Shown piece after piece: positions 47,401 to 55,383 of a stretch of 64,000 nucleotides of DNA (position 1 is the stretch's first letter; every line of letters begins with the position of its first letter). The position numbers were made by a program, and so were the translations under genes. The DNA lies in assembly GCA_017307165.1 (NCBI GenBank), contig JAFKGK010000004.1, forward strand, positions 358,035-422,034, given 5' to 3'. Origin of the DNA: Candidatus Melainabacteria bacterium. GTDB taxonomy: Bacteria > Cyanobacteriota > Vampirovibrionia > Obscuribacterales > Obscuribacteraceae. The notes below the pieces were generated by a model. That model saw only the letters and a list, made by a program, of their open reading frames with translations. It did no database searches and was not told where the DNA came from.

Positions 47401-47694
47401 GGAGCCACTCGTCTCCGCCCAGTCATCATGACCGCTCTCGCCATGATCGTAGGCATGATCCCCATGTCCCTCGGCCTTGGCGAAGGCGGCGAGCAAAACG
47501 CCCCTCTGGGCCGCGCAGTCATAGGTGGCTTATTGTTTGCTACCTCTTTCACACTGTTCTTTGTCCCAGTCGTTTTTAAAGTGATTCGTAAAAATCACCG
47601 CCGTCCGGACTTGACAGAACTAGACGACCGGTCTAATCTAGAACTAGATTCAGAAAATTTCGCTTTTACAGCTAATGAGCCTTCGCAAAACTAA
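44461..47694 (+). CDS. RND-family multidrug efflux permease
   Basis: 1077 residues, an AcrB/MexB-like proton antiporter with 12 helices and two large periplasmic loops. The N-terminus RRPYTFVVMAIFILIMGI matches the first helix. The proton-relay Asp pair lies in GILVDDATVEIENIHRN. The C-terminal half repeats the fold with NFQSWTDPLIIITALPGAL. It probably exports amphiphilic compounds. The last 20 codons contain a promoter and operator for the next gene. No outer-membrane factor is encoded here. Confidence 0.93.
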   Translation: MWIVQLALRRPYTFVVMAIFILIMGIVSIRRMPVDIFPDINIPVISVIWTYNGMSAEEFEHRLTMYSEFSLSANVKDLKNMESQTLDGVGVIKLYFHPGANVESAMAQATAVSQAILRRMPPGVQPPIILRYSASSVPIIQLSLSSKNLSESQLYDYGIFRIRQALAVVQGTTLPAPYGGKVRQIMIDVDPQALQAKGLSPRDLNDAINAQNLALPSGRAKIGDIDYRVLLNNTPEVISTIGDIPVKTINGKVVFIRDVATVRDGFAVQQNMVRTEGSRSVLVTILKNGAVSTLDIVKQIKELVPTLQAAAPPGMKIEELFDQSLFVRAAVDNVIHEGLIAACLTGTMILLFLGSWRSTLIVLISIPLSILSSIIALNTLNMSLNIMTLGGLALAIGILVDDATVEIENIHRNIGMGKPLETAILDGAQQIAVPTLVATLAICIVFVPVVLLEGPARYLFVPFALAVIFAVFSSYILSRTLVPVMVKYMLAAELAAHHDLHHKKGWFARLHDAFNEQFDRLKAFYLKALRWSLDRPVAITGLAGLVVLSSFAVLPFVGRDFFPIVDAGQFRLHVKAASGLRVEHTEQIFSQVEAEIKKVIPPHEIALTLDNIGVAAETFNLAFGDSATTGTSDGEILVSLKHHRSHSTPEYMKLVREHLIRKFPNLTFYYQPADIVNQILSFGLPTPIDIRIIGYSKADNLALAKEIVQRVSLVRGAADVHLHQEIDSPQLKVDVDRTRAAKIGLTQRDVANDLLLSLSSNTAVTPNYWVDPMTGVQYFLAVQTPQYKIDSIETLMKTPLGTRGLTHEASYLGNVASLARATGYGVVNHSNIQPVLDVYANVQSRDLGGVAQDVQKIIDDLKPRLKPGSQIVMRGLVESMDTAFLRLGLGFIGAIVLVYLLMVVNFQSWTDPLIIITALPGALAGIIWMLFLTTTTFNVPSMMGAIMSVGVATANSILMVTFANEKLSEGMNSRRASMEAGATRLRPVIMTALAMIVGMIPMSLGLGEGGEQNAPLGRAVIGGLLFATSFTLFFVPVVFKVIRKNHRRPDLTELDDRSNLELDSENFAFTANEPSQN
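47611..47639 (+). promoter_or_regulatory. Internal promoter with operator 3 inside the permease gene
   Basis: TTGACA (47611-47616), a 17-base spacer, then TAATCT (47634-47639). The spacer holds a perfect TAGAC-GACCG-GTCTA repeat (47621-47635). It overlaps the codons for LDDRSNL near the permease C-terminus and sits just before the adaptor gene. Confidence 0.65.
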
Positions 47695-47707
47695 GAGGCA
47701 AAACCAA

Positions 47708-49183
47708 ATGATAACCGAGCAAGCAGGCACCCACAGCAATATGACTATCGACAAAGAGCAAGCAGCCAGCGTCAGTTTTAATGACGGCAAGACTATCCGC
47801 ATTGCCCCAAAAGCCAGGCTCGGCGGCAAAGGCAGCATCAAGCTCTTTGGCGCTGCCGGTGTAGTCATCGCAGCCGCCCTCACCCTCGGTATCATGCCCC
47901 GCATCGCGCAGAGCCAGGAGCTCGATCGCACCCACCAGGAGCGCCTCGACACGATCCCTGAGGTCACCACCGCTCTGCCGACTCCAGCCAGCGCCGAGCG
48001 CACGCTCACCCTCCCTGGCAATGTCGAGGCCGTGCTCGAGACACCCATCTACGCCCGCTCCAATGGCTACATCCGTGCTCGTCACGCCGACATCGGCGAC
48101 CGAGTCAAAGCCGGTCAGGTGCTCGCAGACGTCGAGACACCCGAGGTCGACGAGAGCCTGCATGAGGCCGAGGCGCAGGTCCTTACCAGCATTGCCACCC
48201 GAGCCCAGTCAGTCGCAGGCCTCGATCGAGCTCGCGCTGACGTCGACAAGGCCCGCGCTGATCTCGCCCAGGCCAGAGCCACTCTGACCGAGCGTGAGAG
48301 CGACGAAAAATTTGCCCTCTCCACTTACAAACGCTACGCAGTCCTCGTGCAGCAAGGCGCTGTATCGCTGCAAGACGGCGACGAAAAAGAAACCCGCTAC
48401 AAGACCGCACAAGCAGCCACCCTTGCGGCAAAAGAGAGAGTGCAAGCAGCCACCTCCGAGCTCGCAGCCGCCCAGGCCCGCATCAAAGCCGAAGAAGCCA
48501 ACGTGCATCTCTCCGACGCCAACGTCATGGCCGCCCGCGCTCACGAAAAACGCTCTGGAGTCGAGCAATCTTTTCGCACAGTCACCGCGCCCTTTGCCGG
48601 CATCATCACCGAGCGCAACATAGACCCCGGCTCGCTGGTCTCCTCCGGCTCCGAAAACAGCAAGACCGCCCTTTACCGCCTGGCCAAGGTCGACATAGTC
48701 AAAGTATTTGTCGACGTCCCCCAATACGCCGCCCCTGGAGTCCGTACCGGCCAAAAGGTAGAAGTAAAACTCAAAGAGTTTCCCACTCAGACCTTTACCG
48801 GCACAGTCGCCCGCACCTCAGTCGCCCTCGATCCCACGGCTCGCACTCTGCGCACTGAGATACACATTGCCAACAAAGACGAGCGCCTCGCCCCCGGCAT
48901 GTACGCCGACGCCCTCATCAAGGTGCCCCGCACCGTCAAGACCTTTCTCGTGCCCAGCAACTCCATCATCGTCCGCGCCGACGGCCCCAAAATCGCCATC
49001 GTGGATGGTGGCGGCAAGATCAGGGATCGCCACGTCACCATCGGCGCCGACCTTGGCTCCGAGACAGAGGTCATTGGCGGTCTCCAGGGCAACGAAAAAA
49101 TCGTCATCAATCCCACCGACACGCTCACCGACGGCAAAAAAGTCACCCTGGCAATGAGCCCCGCCCAAACGCAAGATCACTAG
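47708..49183 (+). CDS. RND periplasmic adaptor (membrane fusion protein)
   Basis: 491 residues from the ATG at 47708 with an AGAGG site; a longer frame from 47675 overlaps the permease. An unusually long basic cytoplasmic leader precedes a membrane helix (GAAGVVIAAALTLGIM). HlyD/AcrA parts follow: barrel-sandwich start NGYIRARHADIGDRVKAGQVL, a long coiled-coil hairpin (about 150-260), the return strand FRTVTAPFAGIITERNIDPG, a beta-barrel and a membrane-proximal domain. The adaptor links the inner-membrane pump with an outer-membrane channel. Confidence 0.92.
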   Translation: MITEQAGTHSNMTIDKEQAASVSFNDGKTIRIAPKARLGGKGSIKLFGAAGVVIAAALTLGIMPRIAQSQELDRTHQERLDTIPEVTTALPTPASAERTLTLPGNVEAVLETPIYARSNGYIRARHADIGDRVKAGQVLADVETPEVDESLHEAEAQVLTSIATRAQSVAGLDRARADVDKARADLAQARATLTERESDEKFALSTYKRYAVLVQQGAVSLQDGDEKETRYKTAQAATLAAKERVQAATSELAAAQARIKAEEANVHLSDANVMAARAHEKRSGVEQSFRTVTAPFAGIITERNIDPGSLVSSGSENSKTALYRLAKVDIVKVFVDVPQYAAPGVRTGQKVEVKLKEFPTQTFTGTVARTSVALDPTARTLRTEIHIANKDERLAPGMYADALIKVPRTVKTFLVPSNSIIVRADGPKIAIVDGGGKIRDRHVTIGADLGSETEVIGGLQGNEKIVINPTDTLTDGKKVTLAMSPAQTQDH

Positions 49184-49194
49184 AGGACACGATC

Positions 49195-49794
49195 ATGAAC
49201 GCCAAACTGCAGACACGCTCCGACACCCGCGCCCAGCTCATCGAGGCAGGCACAGAGGTGATGCTCGAAAAGGGCTACACCAATAGCGGCATCCAGGAGG
49301 TGCTCTCGAGGGTCGGCGTACCCAAAGGGTCTTTTTATCACTATTTTGAGAGCAAAGAAGACTTTGCCGTAGCCATCGTCGAGGCTTTTGACACCTATTA
49401 CACGGCTAAGATCAATAAGGCCCTGACCGATGAGACAAAAGAGCCCATCGAGCGCCTGCGCACCTATTGCCTGGACAGCCGCGATTGGATGTCGGAGGGA
49501 AAATGCAAAAATGGTTGCTTGCTCGGCAATCTGAGCCAGGAGATGTCAGATCAAAGTGAAATACTGAGAGAAAAACTCTCCAGCATCATGACCAAGCGCA
49601 GAGAGATGTTTGCCAGATGCATCGCCGAAGGCCAATCATCAGGTAATATAAATCCGACCTGGGAAGCACACAAAACCGCTGAGCTGTTTTTGTGCGGTTG
49701 GGACGGCGCCATGATGCGCTCCAAGACCACCAAGTCCCTCGAGCCTCTCGATGGTTTTATCATGCTGATGATAGATAAGGCATTGCGCCCATAA
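49195..49794 (+). CDS. TetR/AcrR-family regulator of the efflux operon
   Basis: 199 residues. The helix-turn-helix is NSGIQEVLSRVGVPKGSFYHYFESKEDF near residues 28-57. The ligand domain is of the YcdC/AcrR C-terminal type with CKNGCLLGNLSQEMSD. It lies 11 bases after the adaptor gene, so it is co-transcribed with the pump. The three TAGAC-N5-GTCTA sites in the operon are its likely operators, giving negative feedback relieved by a pump substrate. Binding is inferred from location. Confidence 0.9.
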   Translation: MNAKLQTRSDTRAQLIEAGTEVMLEKGYTNSGIQEVLSRVGVPKGSFYHYFESKEDFAVAIVEAFDTYYTAKINKALTDETKEPIERLRTYCLDSRDWMSEGKCKNGCLLGNLSQEMSDQSEILREKLSSIMTKRREMFARCIAEGQSSGNINPTWEAHKTAELFLCGWDGAMMRSKTTKSLEPLDGFIMLMIDKALRP

Positions 49795-49813
49795 GCAAGA
49801 AAGAGAGCCAGAT

Positions 49814-51196
49814 TTGGCAAGCAAAAAATCATTGGTATTGGGGGGCATAGCGCTAGGAACATGCGCGATATTGTCTTTCCCCATCATCAATCTTTTGACG
49901 CCACGCGCCCCGCTCCAGATCTCAGCCGCCAAAAGCAGCGATGCAAGATTTAAAAAATTTTCCCGCCAACTCCAGACCTCATGCGCCGATTGCCACACCT
50001 CCGGGCTCACCCAATACCCCTTCTATTTCAAACTGCCCATCGCCAATACCCTCATCGCAAAAGACATCCTCGAAGCCCAATCAGCCTGGGACCTGCCTCG
50101 CGAAAAACTCACCGGCGACCAGCCCTTTAGAGAAGCCGACTTTGCGCGCATCAAACTAGTCATCGCCAACCAAGAGATGCCACCAGCCAAATACACTGCC
50201 CTCCACTGGGACGCCATCATCACCCCGGACGTGCAAAAGCAACTCTTTGAGTACATCGACAATAACAATCCAAACGACGGCCTGACGCCCATCAGCAAGC
50301 GCAACATGCCCCAGACCGATGCAAAAAAAGTCGCTCTCGGCAAAGCGCTATTTTTTGATAAGCGCCTCTCGCAAGACAACACGCTCAACTGCGCCAGTTG
50401 CCACGGCCTCGACAAGGGCGGTACCGATCAGACCCAGGTTTCCATCGGCGTACACGGACAAAAAGGCTCGATCAACTCTCCGACCGTCTTTAATGCCGCC
50501 TACAATTTTTGCCAATTTTGGGACGGCCGTGCAAGAGACCTGCAAGAGCAATCGGCAGGTCCAGTCACCAATCCGGTGGAGATGGGCTCCAATTTTGATG
50601 ATGTGGTGAAAAAACTGGAAATGGACGCGCCATTTAAAAAGCAATTTGTGCAAACATATCCAGATGGCCTGAGCAAAAAAAATATCACCGACGCTATCGC
50701 TCAATACGAAAAAACTCTCATTACGCCAAACTCTCCCTACGATAAGTTTTTGCGAGGCGAAAAAGACGCACTCACAGCCCAGCAAAAACGCGGCTACGAG
50801 CTGTTTTTGTCAAACAATTGCGCAAGCTGCCACAGCGGCATCAACATGGGCGGACAGAGTTTTGAAAAAATGGGCGTAAAAGCCGATTATTTTGCCTGGA
50901 GAAATATCCACAAACTCGGCGGACACACCAAAATAAACATGGCCGACAATGGACGCTTTAATGCAACGCAAAAACAATCGGATCGATTTAAATTTAAGGT
51001 GCCAACTCTTCGCAATATCGCCATCACTTATCCGTATTTTCATGATGGCTCGACGAGCGACCTGGTGCAAGCAGTGCAGATCATGGCCCGGTTTCAAGAG
51101 GGCACCGAGCTCTCCGATAGCGATGCAAAAGACATTGCTGCATTTTTGACATCGACTACCGGAGAGTACGAGGGCAAGTCGCTAGCGACTAGATAG
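49814..51196 (+). CDS. Tri-haem cytochrome c peroxidase-like protein
   Basis: 460 residues from a TTG. An uncleaved signal or anchor (LVLGGIALGTCAILSF) precedes an N-terminal haem_bd-like domain with haem 1 at C57-x-x-C60-H61 and likely axial M122 (EMPPAKY). A classical CcpA/MauG unit follows with haem 2 at C193-H197 and haem 3 at C335-H339, and M256 in VEMGSN. It reduces hydrogen peroxide in the periplasm using cytochrome or quinol electrons. E. coli Ccp (YhjA) is also a tri-haem membrane-anchored enzyme. It starts 19 bases after the TetR gene, so it is likely in the same operon. Confidence 0.9.
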   Translation: MASKKSLVLGGIALGTCAILSFPIINLLTPRAPLQISAAKSSDARFKKFSRQLQTSCADCHTSGLTQYPFYFKLPIANTLIAKDILEAQSAWDLPREKLTGDQPFREADFARIKLVIANQEMPPAKYTALHWDAIITPDVQKQLFEYIDNNNPNDGLTPISKRNMPQTDAKKVALGKALFFDKRLSQDNTLNCASCHGLDKGGTDQTQVSIGVHGQKGSINSPTVFNAAYNFCQFWDGRARDLQEQSAGPVTNPVEMGSNFDDVVKKLEMDAPFKKQFVQTYPDGLSKKNITDAIAQYEKTLITPNSPYDKFLRGEKDALTAQQKRGYELFLSNNCASCHSGINMGGQSFEKMGVKADYFAWRNIHKLGGHTKINMADNGRFNATQKQSDRFKFKVPTLRNIAITYPYFHDGSTSDLVQAVQIMARFQEGTELSDSDAKDIAAFLTSTTGEYEGKSLATR

Positions 51197-52112
51197 CAGT
51201 CTGCACAGCATAATCCATCGCTGCCAGATCGGCCATCAGAGTCGGTCCCTTAGGCTCCCAACCCAACTCCTTGCGCGTCCAATCACTCGATGCGGACATA
51301 TCGTGGCCCATAAACATACCAAGCCAGCCAAAATGCTCCATAGCGGCCTCTTGCGGAATCGACCGCACTGGCACATCCAGCCCCTTGCCCAGAGCCTCGG
51401 CTATCGTCTGCATCGATACCCCTTGCTCTGCGACTGCGTGATAGATCGCGCCGGGCTTGCCAGATTGGCCTGGCGCGTGCCTTTCGACTGCGAGTTTGTA
51501 GAGCAGTGCCACGTCATCTACGTGCGCGGCCGGCCAACGAGTATTGCCCTCAGCGACATAAGCCGAGACCCTTTTTTGCCGCGCGACATTAACCAGCAGC
51601 GTGATCAAACCCTGCTTGACCGGATCATGCACCTGAGGCAACCGCACCATCGCAGTATTGACGCCACGCGCGGCCAAGGCGTGAGCAGACTCTTCGGTCA
51701 GCGCCCGCGGAAACATCTCCGATGACTTGGCGGGGTCCGACTCCTTGCCGGGCTTACCCGGCTCAGGCGTGGCGATACCAGTAACCGAAGTCAGCACAAA
51801 AGGCCGCCCAGAACCAGCCATAGCCTCTCCTATAGCATCCACCAGGACCCGATCGGTCTGGCAGTTTTGCATATAACGCGAAAAATCATGATCAAAAGCC
51901 AGATGCACGACAGCATCGGCCTCCCGAGCTCCGGCAACGACCGACGCCACATCATAGATGTCGCCCCTGAGCGCATCCGCGCCAGCGGCCTCTAGCCGCC
52001 GCGCTCCGGCATCCGATCTAGTCAGCCCCAAAACACTGTGCCCACCGGCGACTAGATGATCGACTACCCGCGCTCCGATAAATCCTGTTGCACCTGTGAC
52101 AAAAATGCGCAT
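51189..52112 (-). CDS. NAD(P)-dependent epimerase/SDR protein
   Basis: 307 residues from the ATG at 52112 (MRIFVTG), which has GGAGG five bases upstream. The Rossmann motif is VTGATGFIGARVV. It is an atypical/extended SDR of the WcaG type, with VRLPQVHDP and RWPAAHVDDVALLY. The catalytic Tyr-x-x-x-Lys is not obvious. Its end overlaps the peroxidase gene by 8 bases. It diverges from an MmyB-type regulator, a common arrangement for regulated SDR genes. Confidence 0.87.
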   Translation of the reverse strand: MRIFVTGATGFIGARVVDHLVAGGHSVLGLTRSDAGARRLEAAGADALRGDIYDVASVVAGAREADAVVHLAFDHDFSRYMQNCQTDRVLVDAIGEAMAGSGRPFVLTSVTGIATPEPGKPGKESDPAKSSEMFPRALTEESAHALAARGVNTAMVRLPQVHDPVKQGLITLLVNVARQKRVSAYVAEGNTRWPAAHVDDVALLYKLAVERHAPGQSGKPGAIYHAVAEQGVSMQTIAEALGKGLDVPVRSIPQEAAMEHFGWLGMFMGHDMSASSDWTRKELGWEPKGPTLMADLAAMDYAVQTAI

Positions 52113-52129
52113 AAAACCTCCCATTTGCG

Positions 52130-52143
52130 ACAATAAAGATTGT
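52130..52143. promoter_or_regulatory. Short inverted repeat between epimerase and regulator
   Basis: ACAAT-AAAG-ATTGT lies in the divergent promoter region. It may be an operator for the MmyB-type regulator, but short repeats of this kind arise by chance. Confidence 0.3.
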
Positions 52144-52209
52144 GAGCCATTGCTTGCCGCAATAAAAGCAGTGGCATTATACCGGTGTAAGACTTAACAG
52201 GCATCCAAA

Positions 52210-53022
52210 ATGGTCGAAGGCAACACTCTAGGCAAATATCTCAAAGACAGGCGCACTAAGCTGGATCCGCAAGCGCTGGGGCTCCCTACGACCAGGCGGA
52301 GGACGGCTGGTCTGCGCCGCGAAGAAGTAGCCATGCGCGCCAATATGAGCACTACTTGGTATACGTGGTTGGAGCAGGGGCGGGGAGGCGCACCGTCAGC
52401 AGCTGTGCTAGACCGGCTGTCGGAGGCCTTGCTGCTAACCCCGGCAGAACGCGAACACATGTACCTGCTTGCGCTGGGACGCTCCCCGGACGTGCAGTAC
52501 AAGAGAGGGGACGGCATCAGCCCGCGATTGCAAGGGGTCCTGGATGGATTTGCGCACAGCCCGGCGTTTGTGAGCACTGCCCGCTGGGATATAGTCGGCT
52601 GGAACAAGGCAGCCACTGCCGTCCTAGCCGATTACAGCAAGATCGAGCCAGAGCAGCGCAATATATTAAAGTTGTTGTTTCTCGAGCAAAATCGCCAGTC
52701 GCATTTTGTCTCCTGGGAAAAAGTGGCGCGTAGTCTGGTGGCCATTTTTAGAGGGGAAATGGTGAGGAGTGGTGCAACGGATGCGGTGCAGTCACTCGTG
52801 GATGAGCTATGCGAAAAAAGCGCAGAGTTTAGAGATTATTGGAATGATAACGAGGTGATGCAGTTGGGCGAGGCCACCAAGCAGCTAATGCATCCAGAAG
52901 CCGGCATGATCACGATGGAGCTATCGTCCTTTATGGTGGATGGCAGGCCCGATTTAAAAATGCTCGTGTACAGTCCGGCGACGGATGAGGATGTGGCAAA
53001 AATCAAAAAGCTTATGGGGTGA
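52210..53022 (+). CDS. XRE-family regulator with MmyB-like ligand domain
   Basis: 270 residues. The N-terminal helix-turn-helix has TAGLRREEVAMRANMSTTWYTWLEQG near 33-58, typical of the MmyB group. The C-terminal PAS-like MmyB ligand domain has FVSTARWDIVGWNKAATAVL and a later FRDYWNDNEV. These regulators often control the divergently encoded oxidoreductase; here that is the epimerase. Some bind fatty acids. Its 3' end overlaps the convergent GNAT gene by 11 bases. Confidence 0.9.
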   Translation: MVEGNTLGKYLKDRRTKLDPQALGLPTTRRRTAGLRREEVAMRANMSTTWYTWLEQGRGGAPSAAVLDRLSEALLLTPAEREHMYLLALGRSPDVQYKRGDGISPRLQGVLDGFAHSPAFVSTARWDIVGWNKAATAVLADYSKIEPEQRNILKLLFLEQNRQSHFVSWEKVARSLVAIFRGEMVRSGATDAVQSLVDELCEKSAEFRDYWNDNEVMQLGEATKQLMHPEAGMITMELSSFMVDGRPDLKMLVYSPATDEDVAKIKKLMG

Positions 53023-53524
53023 GAGCACGCTTGCTCAGCCGATAAACAACATGCTTGCCGCCAAATCTCTCACGCTCTCCGATCAATACAGCGCCGAGTT
53101 TTTCGACAGCTCTGCGGGAGCGCTTGTTGTGCGGACCGACGTAAAAGAGGACATGGTCGACGTACTTGAAGGCATGACCGAGCATTAGATATTTTAACTC
53201 GCGATTGTATAGTCCGCCCCAGTATCGGGTGGCCAAAAAAGTCCAGCCTATTTCGATTTCGCTGGCAGACTCGTCAAAGCCATAAAATCTCGATGAGCCA
53301 ATGATCTCGCCCGTCTGAGCGTCTAAAATCACCAGGGCACCGCCTGACGCCAATCCGCTGTCAAAGTACCCTTTAAACACTTCTTGCTTCCAGCGATCAG
53401 AGCTTGGATGCTGAGCCCAGATCTCAGGGTCACTAGCAGCAGCAAAAAGAGGGGCAAAATCGTCTGGCTGCATGGGCCGGAGCTTGAGCAATTTGCCCGT
53501 CAATACTGGTTGTAGATCAAACAT
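53012..53524 (-). CDS. GNAT-family N-acetyltransferase (RimJ/RimL-like)
   Basis: 170 residues from the ATG at 53524 with an AAGGGA site. It fits the Acetyltransf_3 type: LLKLRPMQPDDFAPLF at the start, GSSRFYGFDESASEIEIGWTF, and the acetyl-CoA loop region with VGPHNKRSRRAVEKLGAV. The acceptor could be a protein N-terminus or a small amine. Its start lies about 30 bases from a truncated toxin gene. Confidence 0.88.
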   Translation of the reverse strand: MFDLQPVLTGKLLKLRPMQPDDFAPLFAAASDPEIWAQHPSSDRWKQEVFKGYFDSGLASGGALVILDAQTGEIIGSSRFYGFDESASEIEIGWTFLATRYWGGLYNRELKYLMLGHAFKYVDHVLFYVGPHNKRSRRAVEKLGAVLIGERERFGGKHVVYRLSKRALTP

Positions 53525-53557
53525 CAAAAGTCCCTTCAAAACAGACTGCTAGACTAA

Positions 53558-53758
53558 TCTTACGGTAGTAGAAACTCAAATATTAGATCCGCGTACCATA
53601 CTCTTTGGTTCATCTCCGAAGATGACGCCGGAATACTAATCAAGATATGTTTTATTTATTTCTCGGAAGCCCAAACCTTTGACATAAAAACAGCCTATCA
53701 TCCAAACGAAACCGAAATCGAGATTTACAAGAGAGCACCAAAGAGGGCGTCACCATGA
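53558..53758 (+). pseudogene. 5'-truncated toxin of a toxin-antitoxin module
   Basis: The frame runs open for 66 codons from just after a TAA at 53555 to TGA 53756-53758, overlapping the antitoxin ATG by ATGA. It has no ATG start. The protein (SAYHTLWFISEDDAG, IKTAYHPNETEIEIYKR) has the look of the C-terminal two thirds of a BrnT/RelE-like small toxin. The missing N-terminus would lie where the GNAT gene begins, so the head was probably lost in a rearrangement. It may still start at a rare codon. Confidence 0.5.
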
Positions 53759-54009
53759 GCAAAAAAGCAGAAGCCAATAAATGGGAAACTGGTGAACTGG
53801 GTCGATCAGCCGAGCACGTTAAAGTTGCACCTGCTGAGCTAGAACTCGATATAGACGACGCCTTAGGCCTGCAACTTGTCTCAGTGCGTTTACAAAAAAA
53901 ATTGATAAAAGACTTAAAAGAATTGGCAAAAAAAGAAGGACTGGGATATCAGCCGTATTTGCGCCAAATTCTTACAAACCACGTGTCCAATAAAAAAGCG
54001 GCAGTTTAA
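53755..54009 (+). CDS. BrnA/CopG-like antitoxin
   Basis: 84 residues. The C-terminal half (VSVRLQKKLIKDLKELAKKEG, then GYQPYLRQIL) is a ribbon-helix-helix DNA-binding domain of the CopG/BrnA-antitoxin type, and the N-terminal half binds the toxin in that family. Translation is coupled to the preceding toxin frame by a 4-base overlap. With the toxin truncated, this is likely an orphan antitoxin. Confidence 0.72.
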   Translation: MSKKAEANKWETGELGRSAEHVKVAPAELELDIDDALGLQLVSVRLQKKLIKDLKELAKKEGLGYQPYLRQILTNHVSNKKAAV

Positions 54010-54055
54010 AACGGTGTTTCACCGATATTGTCGCTAACTTTTAAACCACCCACTC

Positions 54056-55171
54056 TCACTCGCTAAAACTGAGATTGCGAGGATGATGATTGCCGTCAGT
54101 AGTCGGCACATCGAAGCTGACGGGCGCGACCTCGACCTGCGCAAAATGCGCTTTGCCGCGCCCCGTCATCTGCAGCCAGATGCTCACGCTGTACGCAAAT
54201 TCGGAAACATCCACAACCTGCGCATACTTCGCCCAATCACTACAGCCATCTATCAAATCGAGACTCATCCGCGACAGAGCCAGTCTGGCGTAATTGACGC
54301 CATTGACCATCAACACCATCGCAACCTCTCCTTGCACATCCTCAGCTTTGATATATGAGGCAAAACGCAACCTGCGCCCTCTATATGGCTTTGCGCTAAA
54401 CGTTTGACAGAGAAACACCGTGTCATCATCCCCTTCAGCGACATTTGACTCCAGAGGGCTCTGAGCTGGCTCTGCTGACAGAACGGCAACATTTTCGCCT
54501 CTAAACTGTCCCTTCAACACTTTAAGCCCAACACACGCATTACCCCGAGGCCAACGCCAGCCAGGCAAAACATCCAAAGCCACTGGATCTGCTTGCCCGG
54601 CCGACACATCGGCAAAGCGCAGATTGAGCGGTCCTGGCTCTAGCATCAGAGTGCTGCCATGGTCATCGGTCCGCGGTATATCTCGTGAAACCTGCTCCAC
54701 CTTAAAATCAGCGACCCACATCTTGCCTGCCCCCCACAGACATGGACCATATACGATCCACCGGCCATCGTCCGGCACATCGACGACAACCGAGACCTCT
54801 GTCCAATGATTGTCGCCGCGCAATGAGCGATCCATCATCGGGTCGTATACGACCATGTGCCCCGCAGGCGATTTGATAGATACGGCAAGCGTCGCATGAG
54901 CCTCTACGCCCTCGGTCTTGATCTGACAAGAAAAACGCATACGCTTTCCATACCAATCATTGCCATCTATCGACTGCTTGCACTGGAGATAATTGCAGGA
55001 CGCTGCCTGGCTAGAGGCAATAATAAGCACCGCCTGGTCTCGATAACGAGTCGCAGCGTCTAAACCGCACTCAAAAAGCTCCTGCTGATCGCTCTCGATC
55101 TGCCAATGCTTTGGGGGTCTCATTAATGCAGTCTTCATAAGGCTTGTGGCCCTCGCGCAGATCCTACTCAA
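54056..55171 (-). CDS. Protein with two copies of a beta-sandwich effector-type domain
   Basis: 371 residues; the start is uncertain (the ATG at 55138 is an alternative). It is a duplication of a roughly 170-residue unit. Copy 1 has YGKRMRFSCQIKTEGV, MDRSLRGDNHWTEVSVVVDV and RDIPRTD. Copy 2 has YRGRRLRFASYIKAEDV and SFDVPTTD. The unit matches a beta-sandwich module often found at the C-terminus of bacterial AraC-type and other regulators, but no DNA-binding domain is present here. There is no signal peptide. Ligand binding is inferred. Confidence 0.68.
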   Translation of the reverse strand: MSRICARATSLMKTALMRPPKHWQIESDQQELFECGLDAATRYRDQAVLIIASSQAASCNYLQCKQSIDGNDWYGKRMRFSCQIKTEGVEAHATLAVSIKSPAGHMVVYDPMMDRSLRGDNHWTEVSVVVDVPDDGRWIVYGPCLWGAGKMWVADFKVEQVSRDIPRTDDHGSTLMLEPGPLNLRFADVSAGQADPVALDVLPGWRWPRGNACVGLKVLKGQFRGENVAVLSAEPAQSPLESNVAEGDDDTVFLCQTFSAKPYRGRRLRFASYIKAEDVQGEVAMVLMVNGVNYARLALSRMSLDLIDGCSDWAKYAQVVDVSEFAYSVSIWLQMTGRGKAHFAQVEVAPVSFDVPTTDGNHHPRNLSFSE

Positions 55172-55383
55172 ATCATAATAGGTCAGCGTTTGCTAATTGA
55201 AAAGCCAAAGATTGGATGTGCTCATCTGGAGGTGGCATGCAATTTTAAATGATCTCGATTGTCCCTTTGCAATCGATACATTTCCTCCAGGACTGCCGCA
55301 AAATTTTCATTTTGAGTACGCTTATCAAACAACAATTAAATTGCCCCTCTCAAAGGGAGATCTAATTCACCTCTCCACTTCAA

